64,000 nt of DNA from Paenibacillus rubinfantis (GCF_001486505.1 NZ_LN909062.1:129341-193340); one strand, 5' to 3'. Numbered from the stretch's first letter, positions 1-9,090 are shown. The notes: generated by a model from the sequence alone, not told the origin. Numbers and translations: made by a program.

Positions 1-480
1 GCTCCGCTACTCACTCCCTAGCTTCATTCAACCTTCTCGGTGCTCCAAACCTGCCTTCTTGAACTTTCATTTAACTCGGTAGTTCAATAAGTCATCTTCG
101 GATCACGACGCATCCCAATGAAGCTATCGACGTCGAATCTTGAATTCCGCTTAACCACGAATAGAGACCTATAAGGTCTCTGAGTTCCGCTAAATTATGA
201 AAGCGTCGAGGAATGGACAAATAAGGGCTGTACGTTCCGTTAGCTGGTTCAGCTGCATACCTGAAATATCCCTGCATACTACCGGACGTATCCCCTTGCT
301 TCATCCAAACTCCACCGTGTTTCCGGCCTGCCTTATTCCACCCTCACCGGGTCGCTTCACTACCACGGCTTCCACTTTCGCGGTTGCCCCGCTTTAGCGG
401 TCGTTTTACCTTCGCGGTAGTTCCGCTTTCCCACTAACAGCAGCCGACGCTCGATAAGTTGACTTCTTGCTGCCCTTATC
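1..480. repeat. Non-coding repeat-like intergenic DNA
   Basis: No convincing gene. The stretch carries spaced copies of TTCCGCT/TTCCGTT (about 144, 184, 234 and 415), the self-complementary AGAGACCTATAAGGTCTCT near 163-181, and CCGCTTTAGCGG near 390. On the minus strand it reads as repeated AGCGGAAC motifs. This resembles decayed dispersed intergenic repeats I recall from Paenibacillus genomes. A 70-residue open frame over 92-304 has no ribosome site or family-like motif and I do not count it as a gene. Confidence 0.5.
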
Positions 481-939
481 TTAAGAGATCATCACTTGAA
501 TGTCCAGTTCGCCAATACCGTCCATTAAGAGCGGGATGCAGAGCGCCTTGCGAGGGCCCATCCCGGTGGCATTCTCCGTTTTGATGATCTGCGGCGGCGT
601 GATATCCACGGCAAACCCCTGGTTGGACAAAATCGTACTGGCATTGCCGCTGATCATGTTGCCAAGCTCGGAGATCGCGCTTTGTCCCATCTCATCCATT
701 TCCGTCAGGACAAAGCCGCCCATCATCGCCGAAACGATGCGCAGCGCCACGGTTTCCTGTAAACCAAACACGACCATGCCGCTGAAGTGGCCCGTCATGC
801 CGATTTGAATCCATATATGATCCTGCACAGGAATGATTTCTTTAACCCCCATACTCCCGGTGGAAGGAGAAACTTGAACGACCTGTTGAATGACCGAACG
901 CGCGGATTCAAGAAAAGGATTTATGACTTCTGCTTTCAA
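481..939 (-). CDS. cheX: CheX-like chemotaxis phosphatase
   Basis: A 152-residue cytoplasmic protein of the CheC/CheX/FliY family, which dephosphorylates CheY-P to terminate the chemotaxis signal. The family signature ExxN is present in the helix around residues 85-101 (E91 and N94), there is one such site as in CheX, and the length matches CheX. The start is a TTG preceded by AAGGGG nine bases upstream. It stands alone here, without other chemotaxis genes, as is common for cheX. A TATAAT-like -10 lies on the minus strand at 1009-1014. Assignment to CheX rather than CheC rests on the single active site and length. Confidence 0.85.
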   Translation of the reverse strand: MKAEVINPFLESARSVIQQVVQVSPSTGSMGVKEIIPVQDHIWIQIGMTGHFSGMVVFGLQETVALRIVSAMMGGFVLTEMDEMGQSAISELGNMISGNASTILSNQGFAVDITPPQIIKTENATGMGPRKALCIPLLMDGIGELDIQVMIS

Positions 940-1110
940 AATTATGCGCCCCTTTTCACTAGGAGAATAACTTTACGATACATTAGACCCAGCATTTAGT
1001 TAAAACATATTATACTTTATTCCTATACATAAGTCATTAAAAATCGAATGATGGAGCCAGGGAATCCCCTAATGGGCGATTTTGTCGAAAGTCCCCCAAA
1101 CGGCGCATCA

Positions 1111-1140
1111 TTGATTTAGCAAAGGAACATCACCTATAAT
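1111..1140 (+). promoter_or_regulatory. Sigma-A-like promoter for LysR gene
   Basis: TTGATT (1111-1116) and a perfect TATAAT (1135-1140) are separated by 18 bases, about 60 bases before the LysR start codon. Confidence 0.55.
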
Positions 1141-1208
1141 TATTAAATCACGAGGAAAACGCCGGCTATGGCGTTCTCCCCAGGAACGGGAAGAAAGGAG
1201 GCCTTCTG

Positions 1209-2111
1209 GTGAATATTAGTCAGTTGGAGACGCTAATCACCATATCCAAAACGAAAAGCTTCCGAAAGGCGGGGGAACTGCTTAACTTAACCCAGCCTGC
1301 TGTATCGGCCCAAATCAAAAGCTTGGAGGATGAGTTCCGCACCGTACTGGTCGACCGCAACCAACCGGTTACGTTGACCGATCGGGGACAAGTCTTTCTC
1401 GAACAAGCGGAGCGCATCCTGGATATCGTCGAGGAGCTCAAGCAGAAGCTGTCCGACATGGAACATACCCCGCAAGGGCATATTGTGCTTGGGACCACCA
1501 CCTCGATTGCCATTCAGATCTTGCCGCGGATTTTGTCGTATTTTCAAGACCAGTTCCCGCTGATCAAAACCACCATTCAATCCATGCCCTCCAGCCAGAT
1601 CTATCAAAACGTGGAGCAAGGGCTTGTCGACATCGGGATCGGGTATTTGATTGAGAACAACCCCCAGGTGCTCTCGTCGGTGTTATATTACGACACCTTC
1701 GAATTTGTCGTTTCTCCGCTGCATCCTTTGGCGAGTAACCCTTCACCCACTCTCGAGTCGCTGCGCGACGTCCCCTTCATTATGTTATCGCCCGACACGG
1801 TTGGGCGCCGCTTCATCGACGAGGTCTTACGTCAACATGACATCGAACCGCACATCGTAATGGAGCTCTCCAGCAGCGAGGAAGTGAAACGGATGGTGGA
1901 AATCAATTTGGGCGCAGCGATCATTTCGCGGCAATCGATATTACGCGAGTTGAAACAGGGCACGCTAAAGGTTGTTCCGATCCCCGAGCTTGAAGTGACG
2001 CACCCGGTTGGCGTGATCTACAAATCGAGCCGTTACATCAACTCGGCGATGCAGCAGTTTCTCGGAGACCTGAAGGGCATGCCGGAGACGCATTTTATCA
2101 GTTCCGAATAA
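1209..2111 (+). CDS. LysR-family transcriptional regulator
   Basis: A 300-residue DNA-binding regulator. Residues 1-60 form the LysR winged helix-turn-helix (AGELLNLTQPAVSAQIKSLE at about 21-40), and residues 90-290 form the periplasmic-binding-like effector domain. The start is GTG at 1209, placed by a strong AAAGGAGG site at 1194-1201. LysR regulators usually control a divergent gene and themselves, but the divergent neighbour here is cheX, so the target is not obvious. The histidinol-phosphatase gene follows 56 bases downstream on the same strand and may be cotranscribed. Effector unknown. Confidence 0.9.
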   Translation: MNISQLETLITISKTKSFRKAGELLNLTQPAVSAQIKSLEDEFRTVLVDRNQPVTLTDRGQVFLEQAERILDIVEELKQKLSDMEHTPQGHIVLGTTTSIAIQILPRILSYFQDQFPLIKTTIQSMPSSQIYQNVEQGLVDIGIGYLIENNPQVLSSVLYYDTFEFVVSPLHPLASNPSPTLESLRDVPFIMLSPDTVGRRFIDEVLRQHDIEPHIVMELSSSEEVKRMVEINLGAAIISRQSILRELKQGTLKVVPIPELEVTHPVGVIYKSSRYINSAMQQFLGDLKGMPETHFISSE

Positions 2112-2167
2112 ACCGGACGGACGGCAGCCCGCGCAAGTTCCCACCACTAGAAAGGAGCAGACACCCG

Positions 2168-2977
2168 ATGAAATTCGACCTTCATACCCATCATTTCCGC
2201 TGCGGCCACGCCGACGGGAACATCCGTGACTATATCGAAGCCGGCCTTGCTGCAGGGTTATCGGTGATCGGTATCAGCGACCATACACCGTACTTCGGCC
2301 GCGAGGAGGACCAGCCTTTTCCCCGGATCGCCATGGGCAAACAAGCCTTTGCCGGTTATGTTGAGGAAGTGCTGAAGCTCAAACAGGAGTATGCCGGCCG
2401 AATCGACGTTTTACTGGGGATCGAATCGGATTTCTTTCCGGAACATCTGGGCGCTTATCGGAATACGCTAAACCAGTATCCATTTGATTATATTATCGGT
2501 TCGGTCCACAGCGTTGGAGAGGTTAGCATCTTTAACAAAAATCGTTGGAAGGGCCTGAGCCGCGAGGAGAAAGTGTCCAGCAAGGAAACCTATTACGAGC
2601 TGATCCGCCAGTCTGCGAGCAGCGGAATGTTTCAGATTCTGGGACACATCGACGCGATGAAGGGCAACTACCCGGCATTTACCGATATTCCGGCCGCCCG
2701 GGCGATTGATGAGACGTTAAAAACGATCGCAGAGCATGGAGTGGCGATTGAAATTAACACCTCCGGGAAAACGAAACTAAGCGGCGGTTGGTATCCGGAT
2801 GATTCGATCCTCGAGCGCGCCCTGCATTTTGGCGTTTCCGTGACCTTTGGTTCCGACGCCCACACGCCGTCGCGGGTTGGCGATGAATGGGAGGAAGTCG
2901 CCCAGCGCCTCAAGGAAATCGGCTTTCACGAATGGGTATATTATAAGAACAAACAGAAAATCAGCGTCCCGCTCTAG
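2168..2977 (+). CDS. hisK: PHP-family histidinol-phosphatase (HisK type)
   Basis: A 269-residue cytoplasmic metal-dependent phosphatase of the PHP superfamily. The family converts histidinol phosphate to histidinol in histidine synthesis. Metal-ligand motifs appear in order: HTHHFRCGHA (residues 6-15), SDHTP (about 38), GSVHS (about 115), GHID (about 158) and SDAHTP (about 230). This pattern and length fit the HisK/HisJ histidinol-phosphatases rather than the PHP domains of DNA polymerases. AAAGGAG precedes the ATG. It lies downstream of a LysR gene, away from any his operon, so a related phosphatase activity cannot be excluded. Confidence 0.8.
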   Translation: MKFDLHTHHFRCGHADGNIRDYIEAGLAAGLSVIGISDHTPYFGREEDQPFPRIAMGKQAFAGYVEEVLKLKQEYAGRIDVLLGIESDFFPEHLGAYRNTLNQYPFDYIIGSVHSVGEVSIFNKNRWKGLSREEKVSSKETYYELIRQSASSGMFQILGHIDAMKGNYPAFTDIPAARAIDETLKTIAEHGVAIEINTSGKTKLSGGWYPDDSILERALHFGVSVTFGSDAHTPSRVGDEWEEVAQRLKEIGFHEWVYYKNKQKISVPL

Positions 2978-3035
2978 ACAAAAAAAGAGAACCCGTCATC
3001 TCACGCTCCGGGTTCCAAGAGAAAATATATATTCA

Positions 3036-3067
3036 AAAGGGGGTCATGTAATAAGTGTACCCCCTTT
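3036..3067 (+). terminator. Rho-independent terminator after hisK
   Basis: AAAGGGGGT (3036-3044) pairs with ACCCCCTTT (3059-3067) and is followed by a T-rich tract. A second, weaker hairpin (GAACCCG/CGGGTTC) sits at about 2990-3015. Confidence 0.6.
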
Positions 3068-3119
3068 CTATTAGGGTTTGATCACAGCTATATTTCATTT
3101 GTGTAACAAAAACTATCAC

Positions 3120-3683
3120 TTACGTTTCAAAGAACTTCCCTTCGGCGAGATACCTTTTGTACGTCACTCCCTCGCCCTCTCTTCCGACTGCGAAGTCACT
3201 TCCCCCCTCCTGCAGGCCGCATTTCCTCAAGACGCGTTCCGATGCCGGATTATCCGGGCTGCAGCGGGCTTCGACGCAGTGGAGTCCAAGTGTGCCAAAA
3301 GCGAAATCCAGCACGCGTTGTGCCGCTTCGGTTGCATAGCCCTGGTTCCAATGAGCCGGGGAGATGAGATAACCGAGCCGCGCTTTTTGACCAACAACAT
3401 CCCAATACTGCAGCGAACATAGACCTATCCAATCTCCTCCCTCCTTTTGAATCACGGCGAAATGAAGATCCCGCAAATCACGGTACGATTCCTCAAAATA
3501 GCGATAAAGACGGCCCGGGAACAGCAGTTTTCCCGGATTGATCTCTGTAAACGCGCGAACAGCCGGATCGGACATGCAGCGGAATATCGCCCCCGCATCC
3601 TCCGGAAGAAGTCGCCGCAGCCGAAGTCGTTCGCTCTCCAGCACCGGAAACTGCCGCCGCAGCTGCTCCTTGATTGGCGTCAT
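3120..3683 (-). CDS. GNAT-family N-acetyltransferase
   Basis: A 187-residue acetyltransferase of the RimJ/RimL-like GNAT group, which transfers acetyl from acetyl-CoA to an amine. It opens with ESERLRLRRLLPEDA and carries the acetyl-CoA loop region LISPAHWNQGYATEAAQRVLDFAF followed by RCSPDNPASERVLRKCGL, typical of the subfamily. I place the start at 3683, where a GGGGGGAG ribosome site lies within the end of the upstream DUF1361 gene. That makes the two genes nearly contiguous and probably cotranscribed. Substrate unknown. Confidence 0.85.
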   Translation of the reverse strand: MTPIKEQLRRQFPVLESERLRLRRLLPEDAGAIFRCMSDPAVRAFTEINPGKLLFPGRLYRYFEESYRDLRDLHFAVIQKEGGDWIGLCSLQYWDVVGQKARLGYLISPAHWNQGYATEAAQRVLDFAFGTLGLHCVEARCSPDNPASERVLRKCGLQEGGSDFAVGREGEGVTYKRYLAEGKFFET

Positions 3684-3685
3684 GC

Positions 3686-4486
3686 TCACTCCCCCCGGAT
3701 CCGCTCCGATGAGCGGTAAACTCTCGCAAACCCATAGTGCATCACATAACAGAAGAACGTGATCAGAAAAATCCATTTACAAAACGCCAGCGCATGCGCC
3801 ACATTCGCGGCATCGGTGAAATACACGGCCGTTTCCCGAAGCACGAATCCCGGATGCCTCAACACATCCCAACTGTTCCAGCGGATAAAGCGGCCGAGAT
3901 AAACGCCAAAGCTGCTAAGCAGCAGTACGGCAACGGCAAAAGCCCAGCCTGCCCAACGGCCTCCCGCTTGTCGCACCAGCCGATGTACCGATGCCAGAGA
4001 TATTGTCGCCAGCGCCAATCCGAGCAATCCGGCAAATAATAGCGTAAAGAGGTGGTCCCAGAACGAAATCTCCTCCCAGAACCGGGTACCCGCTGCAATC
4101 GGGTAGCGGTTAAACGGGTGAAGCAAATCGGTAATCAGGTACGCGGCATTCGGATAGAAAAACAGCCATAACAATCCAACCGGAACGCTTAAAGCAACCT
4201 TGGCCGTCCGAGAGGTTAAGAGCGAAATCACGTCGAGCAGGACCGCCAGCCCCAGCGGAATCCAGGCCAAAAACGCGTTCCAAATCAGGAACAAGTAAGG
4301 CGGACGCCCGCCCTCCGGCAGCCGCGTGCCAATTACATATTTCATCCCGATCACCGTAAAAATGAATAGGACCCCGTAAAAAATCCATTTCTCCGGATAA
4401 CCGAGATTCCTCCATCGTTGCAAACCCATCCCTCCCGTTGGCTTTTGGCCAATATACGTTTTAGTCCGGTGGATAGTTACCTTCAC
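3686..4486 (-). CDS. DUF1361 family membrane protein
   Basis: A 266-residue integral membrane protein with about seven hydrophobic segments. Family hallmarks are NAFLAWIPLGLA (about 70-81), LLWLFFYPNAAYLITDLLH (about 104-122) and FGVYLGRFIRWNSWDVL (about 195-211). DUF1361 proteins have no established function. The start is a GTG at 4486 with GGGAG upstream; an internal ATG at residue 20 is an alternative. It is followed two bases later by the acetyltransferase gene. Confidence 0.8.
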   Translation of the reverse strand: MKVTIHRTKTYIGQKPTGGMGLQRWRNLGYPEKWIFYGVLFIFTVIGMKYVIGTRLPEGGRPPYLFLIWNAFLAWIPLGLAVLLDVISLLTSRTAKVALSVPVGLLWLFFYPNAAYLITDLLHPFNRYPIAAGTRFWEEISFWDHLFTLLFAGLLGLALATISLASVHRLVRQAGGRWAGWAFAVAVLLLSSFGVYLGRFIRWNSWDVLRHPGFVLRETAVYFTDAANVAHALAFCKWIFLITFFCYVMHYGFARVYRSSERIRGE

Positions 4487-4593
4487 GGCGATCTCCCTGC
4501 TCCGGCCCCGGGTGGTGTTAAGGACTGGAACTTGTCTTTGATGCGTGGTATATAACGGTATAGATATCCTACGTAAAATAAGGAGTTTTCGCC

Positions 4594-4923
4594 ATGCAGC
4601 CGTTTACCGCACGAACGATTGAAATCATATCCGCCATCCCGCAAGGCAAGGTAATGACCTACGGCCAGATTGCTGCCGCTGCGGGGAGCCCCCGCGCCGC
4701 CAGGCAAGTCGTCCGCATCCTGCATAGCATGAGCGGCAAATACAACCTGCCTTGGTACCGGGTCGTTAACGGGAAGGGGGAAATCGCCTTGCAAGAGGAA
4801 GCCGCCGCCCAGGAGCAAACGTGGAATTTGGAAGCAGAAGGCGTGGAAGTGCTGCCGGGGGGACGCATCGACCTGGATCGATACCAGCACCGCCCGGAGA
4901 GTTCCAAGAATTATAACCCATAA
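4594..4923 (+). CDS. Alkyltransferase-like protein (MGMT family, ATL)
   Basis: A 109-residue protein of the MGMT/Ogt DNA-binding fold. ATLs bind O6-alkylguanine without removing the alkyl group and flag the lesion for nucleotide excision repair. The protein has the helix-turn-helix region TYGQIAAAAGSPRAARQV (about 22-39) and PWYRVV at 53-58, where the catalytic Cys of methyltransferases (PCHRV) is replaced by Trp54, the ATL hallmark. No N-terminal MGMT domain is present. AGGAG lies nine bases before the ATG. Its 3' end overlaps the convergent NagZ gene by 13 bases. Confidence 0.88.
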   Translation: MQPFTARTIEIISAIPQGKVMTYGQIAAAAGSPRAARQVVRILHSMSGKYNLPWYRVVNGKGEIALQEEAAAQEQTWNLEAEGVEVLPGGRIDLDRYQHRPESSKNYNP

Positions 4924-6233
4924 GGCTTCAGGATGTTGCTGATGTCCCGGTTCAGCTGTTTGATGTCCGGTCCCTGCGCGGGTTCGTTGGTCAGGTTATA
5001 TTTCTGCTTCAGCTTCAGCACGTTATACACCCGTTCATCCAGCGTTTCCGCTGAAAGGGTGCCGGAGCTTACAGCATCGCGAAGCGCCTGGATCACCTGC
5101 TTCTCCTTCTCCTCGTCATGACCAACCAGCACGATATTCCCGCCGGCTTGAACGAACTGCACGGCTGCGTCGCCGATATCGTAATGTTCGACGATGGCAC
5201 CCATCGTCATATCGTCGGAAATGACCGTGCCCTCATATCCAAGCTCCTGCCGCAGCAAGTCGTCAATAACCGCTTTGGAGAAGGAGGCCGGATGCTCGGG
5301 GTCCAGCTTCGGCATCAACAGATGCGCGATCATGACAACGTCGGCCCCCTCTTGAATCGCCTGCTTAAAGGGCACCAGCTCCAGCTTCCGCAGCCGGGTC
5401 AAATCATGCTCCACGACCGGCAACCCCAGATGCGAATCGACCGAGGTGTCGCCATGTCCCGGAAAGTGCTTCACAACTGGAATCACGCCTTGTTCGCGAA
5501 TTCCCTTCATCGCGGCAATGCCCATGCGGCTGACGATCTCCGGCTTGGTTCCAAACGCCCGGTCTCCGATTACTGGATTATCCGGATTGCTGTTGACATC
5601 AAGCACTGGGGCGAAGTCCAGGTTCAGTCCGAAACCGGACAGCTCACGGCCGATGATCCCGCCGATTTGCCCGGCCAATTCCTCGCTGTCGGTATTGCCG
5701 ATCTTGCGAGCAGTCGGCAGCTTTGCAAGCTCCCCAGGCATGCGGCTGACCCGCCCGCCTTCTTCGTCAACGCTCAGAAACAACGGTACCGGCTCGTTTT
5801 GGTTGGCGGTTTTTAAGCCGTTAATTAAATCCAGCGCCTGCTTGGCGTCCTGGATGTTATCTTTATAGAAAATAAAACCCCCGACATGATACTCCTCGAT
5901 CAGCATGCGGGTTACGTCATCCGGCTTAGTGCCTTCCATGCCCACCAGGACCAGCTGGCCGATTTTCTCATCGGTGCTTAACTGGGCCAGCAATTCAGCA
6001 GCGGGATCCGGCGGCGTCTCCGGGGGTTCCGGTGTTTCGGGGGCAGAGGGGGAGGTCTGCCCTTGGTTGGTTCCCGTCCCGTTGGTGCCGGAACCGCCAG
6101 TATCTTCGCCAACGGAAGGCGAGGGATTGCTCCTTGCCCCCGAACATCCCCCGACGAGGAGGGCAGCGAGCAGCAGCAGGCAAGCGATTGTCCAGAGGCT
6201 TCTGCTCCGATGTGATCTACTTCTTCCGTCCAT
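4911..6233 (-). CDS. nagZ: Beta-N-acetylhexosaminidase, GH3 lipoprotein (NagZ/YbbD-like)
   Basis: A 440-residue exported lipoprotein: signal peptide ending in a lipobox with Cys30, a Gly/Ser/Pro/Thr-rich linker (about 31-78), then a GH3 domain. Signature residues are KHFPGHGDTSVDSH (255-268), containing the Asp-His acid/base dyad, and SDDM with the probable nucleophile Asp340. Known homologues remove GlcNAc from muropeptides for wall recycling outside the cell. The start at 6233 is set by GGAGG seven bases upstream; an earlier ATG at 6257 lacks a site. The larger B. subtilis homologue has an extra C-terminal domain that is missing here. Confidence 0.88.
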   Translation of the reverse strand: MDGRSRSHRSRSLWTIACLLLLAALLVGGCSGARSNPSPSVGEDTGGSGTNGTGTNQGQTSPSAPETPEPPETPPDPAAELLAQLSTDEKIGQLVLVGMEGTKPDDVTRMLIEEYHVGGFIFYKDNIQDAKQALDLINGLKTANQNEPVPLFLSVDEEGGRVSRMPGELAKLPTARKIGNTDSEELAGQIGGIIGRELSGFGLNLDFAPVLDVNSNPDNPVIGDRAFGTKPEIVSRMGIAAMKGIREQGVIPVVKHFPGHGDTSVDSHLGLPVVEHDLTRLRKLELVPFKQAIQEGADVVMIAHLLMPKLDPEHPASFSKAVIDDLLRQELGYEGTVISDDMTMGAIVEHYDIGDAAVQFVQAGGNIVLVGHDEEKEKQVIQALRDAVSSGTLSAETLDERVYNVLKLKQKYNLTNEPAQGPDIKQLNRDISNILKPYGL

Positions 6234-6278
6234 TCTATCGCCTCCGTCTCTATTCATAATGCTTTACTACGGCAGGGG

Positions 6279-6854
6279 TTACCCCTGCTTCCATTTCTTC
6301 TCCGCGATGGACGGGATGAAGCTCTCCATTTGGGACAGCAATTCCCCTGGTTCCTCAGCCAAATTGATTAAGGCTTCATGCCCCGGATGTACAAATCCCG
6401 CCCGAACGCAGGAATTCACCAACTCCATCAGCGGCTCGTAATAGCCCTGAACGTTGAGCACGCCAACCGGCTTCTGGTGGATGCCGATCTGCAACCAGCA
6501 CAACACCTCAAACAGTTCTTCCAACGTGCCAAATCCGCCGGGAAGAGCGATGAACCCGTCCGCCAGCTCGCTCATTTTTGCTTTGCGGGCATGCATACCC
6601 TCCACCTCGATAAACTGCGTCAGGCCCGGGTGCGCCATTTCACCGTGAATCAATCCGGAGGGCATGATGCCAACCGCTTCACCGCCGCCCTCCAGAATCG
6701 CATTCGCTACAGTGCCCATCAACCCGTGCCGCGAGCCCCCGTAAATTAAGCGGTATCCCCGCTGTGCCATAACTTTCCCCAGTTGCTCCGCCTTCTCGCG
6801 GTATTGCACATCTTCGCCAAATCGCGAACCGGCAAATACGCAAATCGATTTCAT
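6279..6854 (-). CDS. LOG-family protein (TIGR00730)
   Basis: A 191-residue Rossmann-like protein of the LOG family, whose characterised members are cytokinin-riboside 5'-monophosphate phosphoribohydrolases. The defining motif PGGFGTLEE is present near residue 103, together with [10 protein letters not shown] and a conserved MHARKAKM. The start at 6854 is preceded by AGGAGGG. The gene sits between an unknown gene upstream and nagZ downstream on the same strand (about 45 bases to nagZ), probably one transcript. Bacterial physiological role is uncertain. Confidence 0.88.
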   Translation of the reverse strand: MKSICVFAGSRFGEDVQYREKAEQLGKVMAQRGYRLIYGGSRHGLMGTVANAILEGGGEAVGIMPSGLIHGEMAHPGLTQFIEVEGMHARKAKMSELADGFIALPGGFGTLEELFEVLCWLQIGIHQKPVGVLNVQGYYEPLMELVNSCVRAGFVHPGHEALINLAEEPGELLSQMESFIPSIAEKKWKQG

Positions 6855-6894
6855 CCTCTTCCCTCCTGCGAAATGAAAATAGTCAACGCGAAAA

Positions 6895-7437
6895 TCAAGC
6901 AAAATCCGAGTGGGTCCCTGCAAGGTCCCAACGATGGCTGTATTTCACCAACCGTGGATGCGGCTGATGCGGCTCGGCCGTAAGCAGAAGCCGGATTTTG
7001 ACGATCCACTCCTCAAAGGAGGAGAAGGAGGCGAACTGGTTCGCCAGCTCCGGCGTCAAGTACAGAAAGTGAGGGGCCGGATAGACTTCCGTTAAGTGGC
7101 GAAGGGCCGAGTCCATGGGTGTGTATTTTTTTCGCTTGCCTTCCCATCCTTCCACGACGATCGCCGTCGATGCCCCCTTGTGCTCGCGTCTCCACTCATG
7201 CAGCCGATCCTCCCTACGATAGAAAGGGCTCACCGGTTCTTTGGACAGCCGTCTCATCGTTTCTTCATGTAATGGATAGAGGACCAGCTTCGTAAACTTG
7301 CGAGTTTCTGCCTCTTCTGCGACCCGCAGCAGCTCTTCGTCCGAGATCGACTCAAAGGAATCATAGAAGATCAACGTACCTTTCCGGCTCGGGGCCGGAG
7401 GCTCGTAACCAAAGGGCACCTGAATGTTTTGTCTCAA
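6895..7437 (-). CDS. Conserved-looking protein of unknown function
   Basis: A 180-residue soluble protein that I do not recognise. It has no signal peptide or membrane segment. It is rich in Glu, Arg and Pro, with a segment [20 protein letters not shown] near residue 25, then [14 protein letters not shown] and a hydrophobic stretch [14 protein letters not shown]. The start is TTG at 7437 with an excellent AGGAGG seven bases upstream, which argues that it is a real gene. It is the first gene of the likely unit with the LOG protein and nagZ. Confidence 0.6.
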   Translation of the reverse strand: MRQNIQVPFGYEPPAPSRKGTLIFYDSFESISDEELLRVAEEAETRKFTKLVLYPLHEETMRRLSKEPVSPFYRREDRLHEWRREHKGASTAIVVEGWEGKRKKYTPMDSALRHLTEVYPAPHFLYLTPELANQFASFSSFEEWIVKIRLLLTAEPHQPHPRLVKYSHRWDLAGTHSDFA

Positions 7438-7501
7438 GCCGCTTCCTCCTCGGTGCGTAATTTGGGATATATGGATTAGATTGCCCTTTTTTTATAAAAA
7501 G

Positions 7502-7960
7502 CTACCGAATTCCCCGATTGATAAAATTAGGCGACACCGGCGCCAATCCCAATTCCCGCGACCAAACCGACAGCTGCCCGATATGATGAATTTCATGGGC
7601 GATGACATGACGCAGGATTTCGCCTTGCGTAAACTCTCTTCCCCATGAATCGGTAACAAGCAAACCGTCCATGTCGTTGGTCCAAGTCTGAAGAAATGCC
7701 TCGACTTCCGTATGGAAGGAATCCGAAAGCTTTTTCACCAATTCTAGGGACATAAAGGATTTAAAATCCTCCTGGAAATCCGGTTTCCCTTGGATCGTGC
7801 GAATCCAACTCCATTCGACATCAGCGATATGAAACAACGTCTCCAGGATATTTCCAAAGCCCCCTACTCGCTTGCGCAGCAGTTCTTCTTCGGGGACGTT
7901 CTCGCACCAGTGAAACCATTCGTCCCGGACCTGCCAATTATATTGGAACATCTTTAACAT
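7502..7960 (-). CDS. DinB-family protein
   Basis: A 152-residue four-helix-bundle protein of the DinB/YfiT superfamily. The metal-binding histidines are visible as H44 (LFHIADVEW), H122 and H126 (HVIAHEIHHIGQL, about 118-130). Family members are thiol-dependent transferases or hydrolases, including bacillithiol S-transferases; the substrate here is unknown. It is one of three DinB-fold genes in the window (also 18086 and 21229). A GGAG precedes the ATG. Confidence 0.85.
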   Translation of the reverse strand: MLKMFQYNWQVRDEWFHWCENVPEEELLRKRVGGFGNILETLFHIADVEWSWIRTIQGKPDFQEDFKSFMSLELVKKLSDSFHTEVEAFLQTWTNDMDGLLVTDSWGREFTQGEILRHVIAHEIHHIGQLSVWSRELGLAPVSPNFINRGIR

Positions 7961-8067
7961 CGACCTGACTCCTCTCCCTGGTCTAAGCGCCTTGAATCCT
8001 TCACGCTCCTTGGCGGTAACCTGATTTTACCATAAGTGGCTAGCCCAATTCAGCCTGCGGAATGTAA

Positions 8068-8102
8068 AAAGGCCCCCGGGACTAGAAGTCACAAGGGCCT
8101 TT
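8068..8102 (-). terminator. Terminator after MerR-type gene
   Basis: On the minus strand AAAGGCCC pairs with GGGCCTTT and is followed by TTTTA. It lies about 50 bases past the stop of the MerR/TipAS gene. Confidence 0.6.
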
Positions 8103-8151
8103 GCAGTTATGAAAATCGTGTTCGGTTACCGATCTAGTCGTTGATAGAAAG

Positions 8152-8898
8152 TTAACTTGCGGCATAAGCTTCGGCCGCGGCCAGCAAGTAATACGCTAAC
8201 CCGGTTTGTTGGCCTTCCAGCAGGGTGCGATGGAAATCGTCGCTGAGAAAAAAACGGGCCTGCGCCACAAAATCATCCGGAGAAGCAGGGTGCCCGTGTT
8301 GTTTCATAAAATCCAGATGGGTTCCGATAAGCTGGCGAATCTCCGCTTCCCGGTGGGAAATCCCCGAACGTAATGCCTCCGCCAGCTTCCCCGTAAACTC
8401 CATGGATTCCCGGGCTTGCTCGTTCAGTTCCGCCACGTCGATCGGCTGCTCTCCAAGAACTTCTACTCCATAGGTCTGTTGCAAATGCTCCTCCTGCTCC
8501 CTGAGCGCTTCACGCCACTCAGCTTCATCCGCAAAGCCTACAAACAGCTCCTTGCCCTTCAGACCTTCACCTGCAGCGGAGTGCTCCAACGATTTCTCCA
8601 GCGTTTGCAGGATCACCTCCAGCCTCCTTTGGCGGCTGCGCAGCAGTTCCCGCTGTTCGGTTAAAATCTCCCCGCGGTTCCGGTCCTCCTCCAGCAACGT
8701 TTGGATTTGTGCCAGCGGCAGCTCCAACTCACGGTAGAACAAGATCTCCTGCAACCGCTCCAGCTCGCGGTCGCCGTACAGCCGATATCCCGCCTCGCTG
8801 ATTTCCTGCGGCTTTAACAAGCCGATTTTGTGGTAATGATGCAGCGTTTTGATCGTTACTCCCGACAGGTCCGATACCTCTTTAACAGTGTATAGCAT
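8152..8898 (-). CDS. MerR-family regulator with TipAS-like domain
   Basis: A 248-residue regulator. Residues 1-70 are the MerR winged helix (YTVKEVSDLSGVTIKTLHHY at 3-22), residues 75-105 a coiled-coil dimer helix rich in Arg, Glu and Leu, and the C-terminal half matches the TipAS antibiotic-recognition domain (Glu/Ala-rich helices ending QTGLAYYLLAAAEAY). TipA-type proteins bind thiopeptide-like compounds and activate transcription. A MerR-type promoter with a 19-base spacer lies directly upstream, suggesting autoregulation. No transporter or resistance gene is adjacent. Confidence 0.88.
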   Translation of the reverse strand: MLYTVKEVSDLSGVTIKTLHHYHKIGLLKPQEISEAGYRLYGDRELERLQEILFYRELELPLAQIQTLLEEDRNRGEILTEQRELLRSRQRRLEVILQTLEKSLEHSAAGEGLKGKELFVGFADEAEWREALREQEEHLQQTYGVEVLGEQPIDVAELNEQARESMEFTGKLAEALRSGISHREAEIRQLIGTHLDFMKQHGHPASPDDFVAQARFFLSDDFHRTLLEGQQTGLAYYLLAAAEAYAAS

Positions 8899-8968
8899 GT
8901 CACATCTCCTCCTTTTATTGGCGGGACGTTGTTGGGTTAGGATTCGTCTTCCCGTCGTCCACTTCTTG

Positions 8969-8999
8969 AGCTTAAGGCCTCCTTAAAGGGGAGAGTCAA
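8969..8999 (-). promoter_or_regulatory. MerR-type promoter with 19-bp spacer
   Basis: On the minus strand TTGACT (8999-8994) and TAAGCT (8974-8969) are separated by exactly 19 bases, the over-long spacing typical of promoters that MerR-family activators remodel. The spacer contains the dyad CTCC-CCTTTAA-GGAG. It lies about 70 bases upstream of the MerR/TipAS start. Confidence 0.6.
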
Positions 9000-9090
9000 T
9001 GGTTAAGTTTGCGGCTTCGCCAGCAGTTATGGCCGGAACAGTTTTCCGTTTAAGGCGATATGGATCGGGTCAAGATATCGTTTCATCGTG

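Noticed and set aside
92..304. 70-codon minus-strand frame in the first 480 bases
   Set aside because: It runs through repeat-like DNA with AGCGGAAC motifs, has no ribosome site and no family-like pattern.
5118..5816. 232-codon plus-strand frame opposite nagZ
   Set aside because: Antisense shadow of the GH3 domain; no ribosome site, and the minus frame carries the catalytic motifs.
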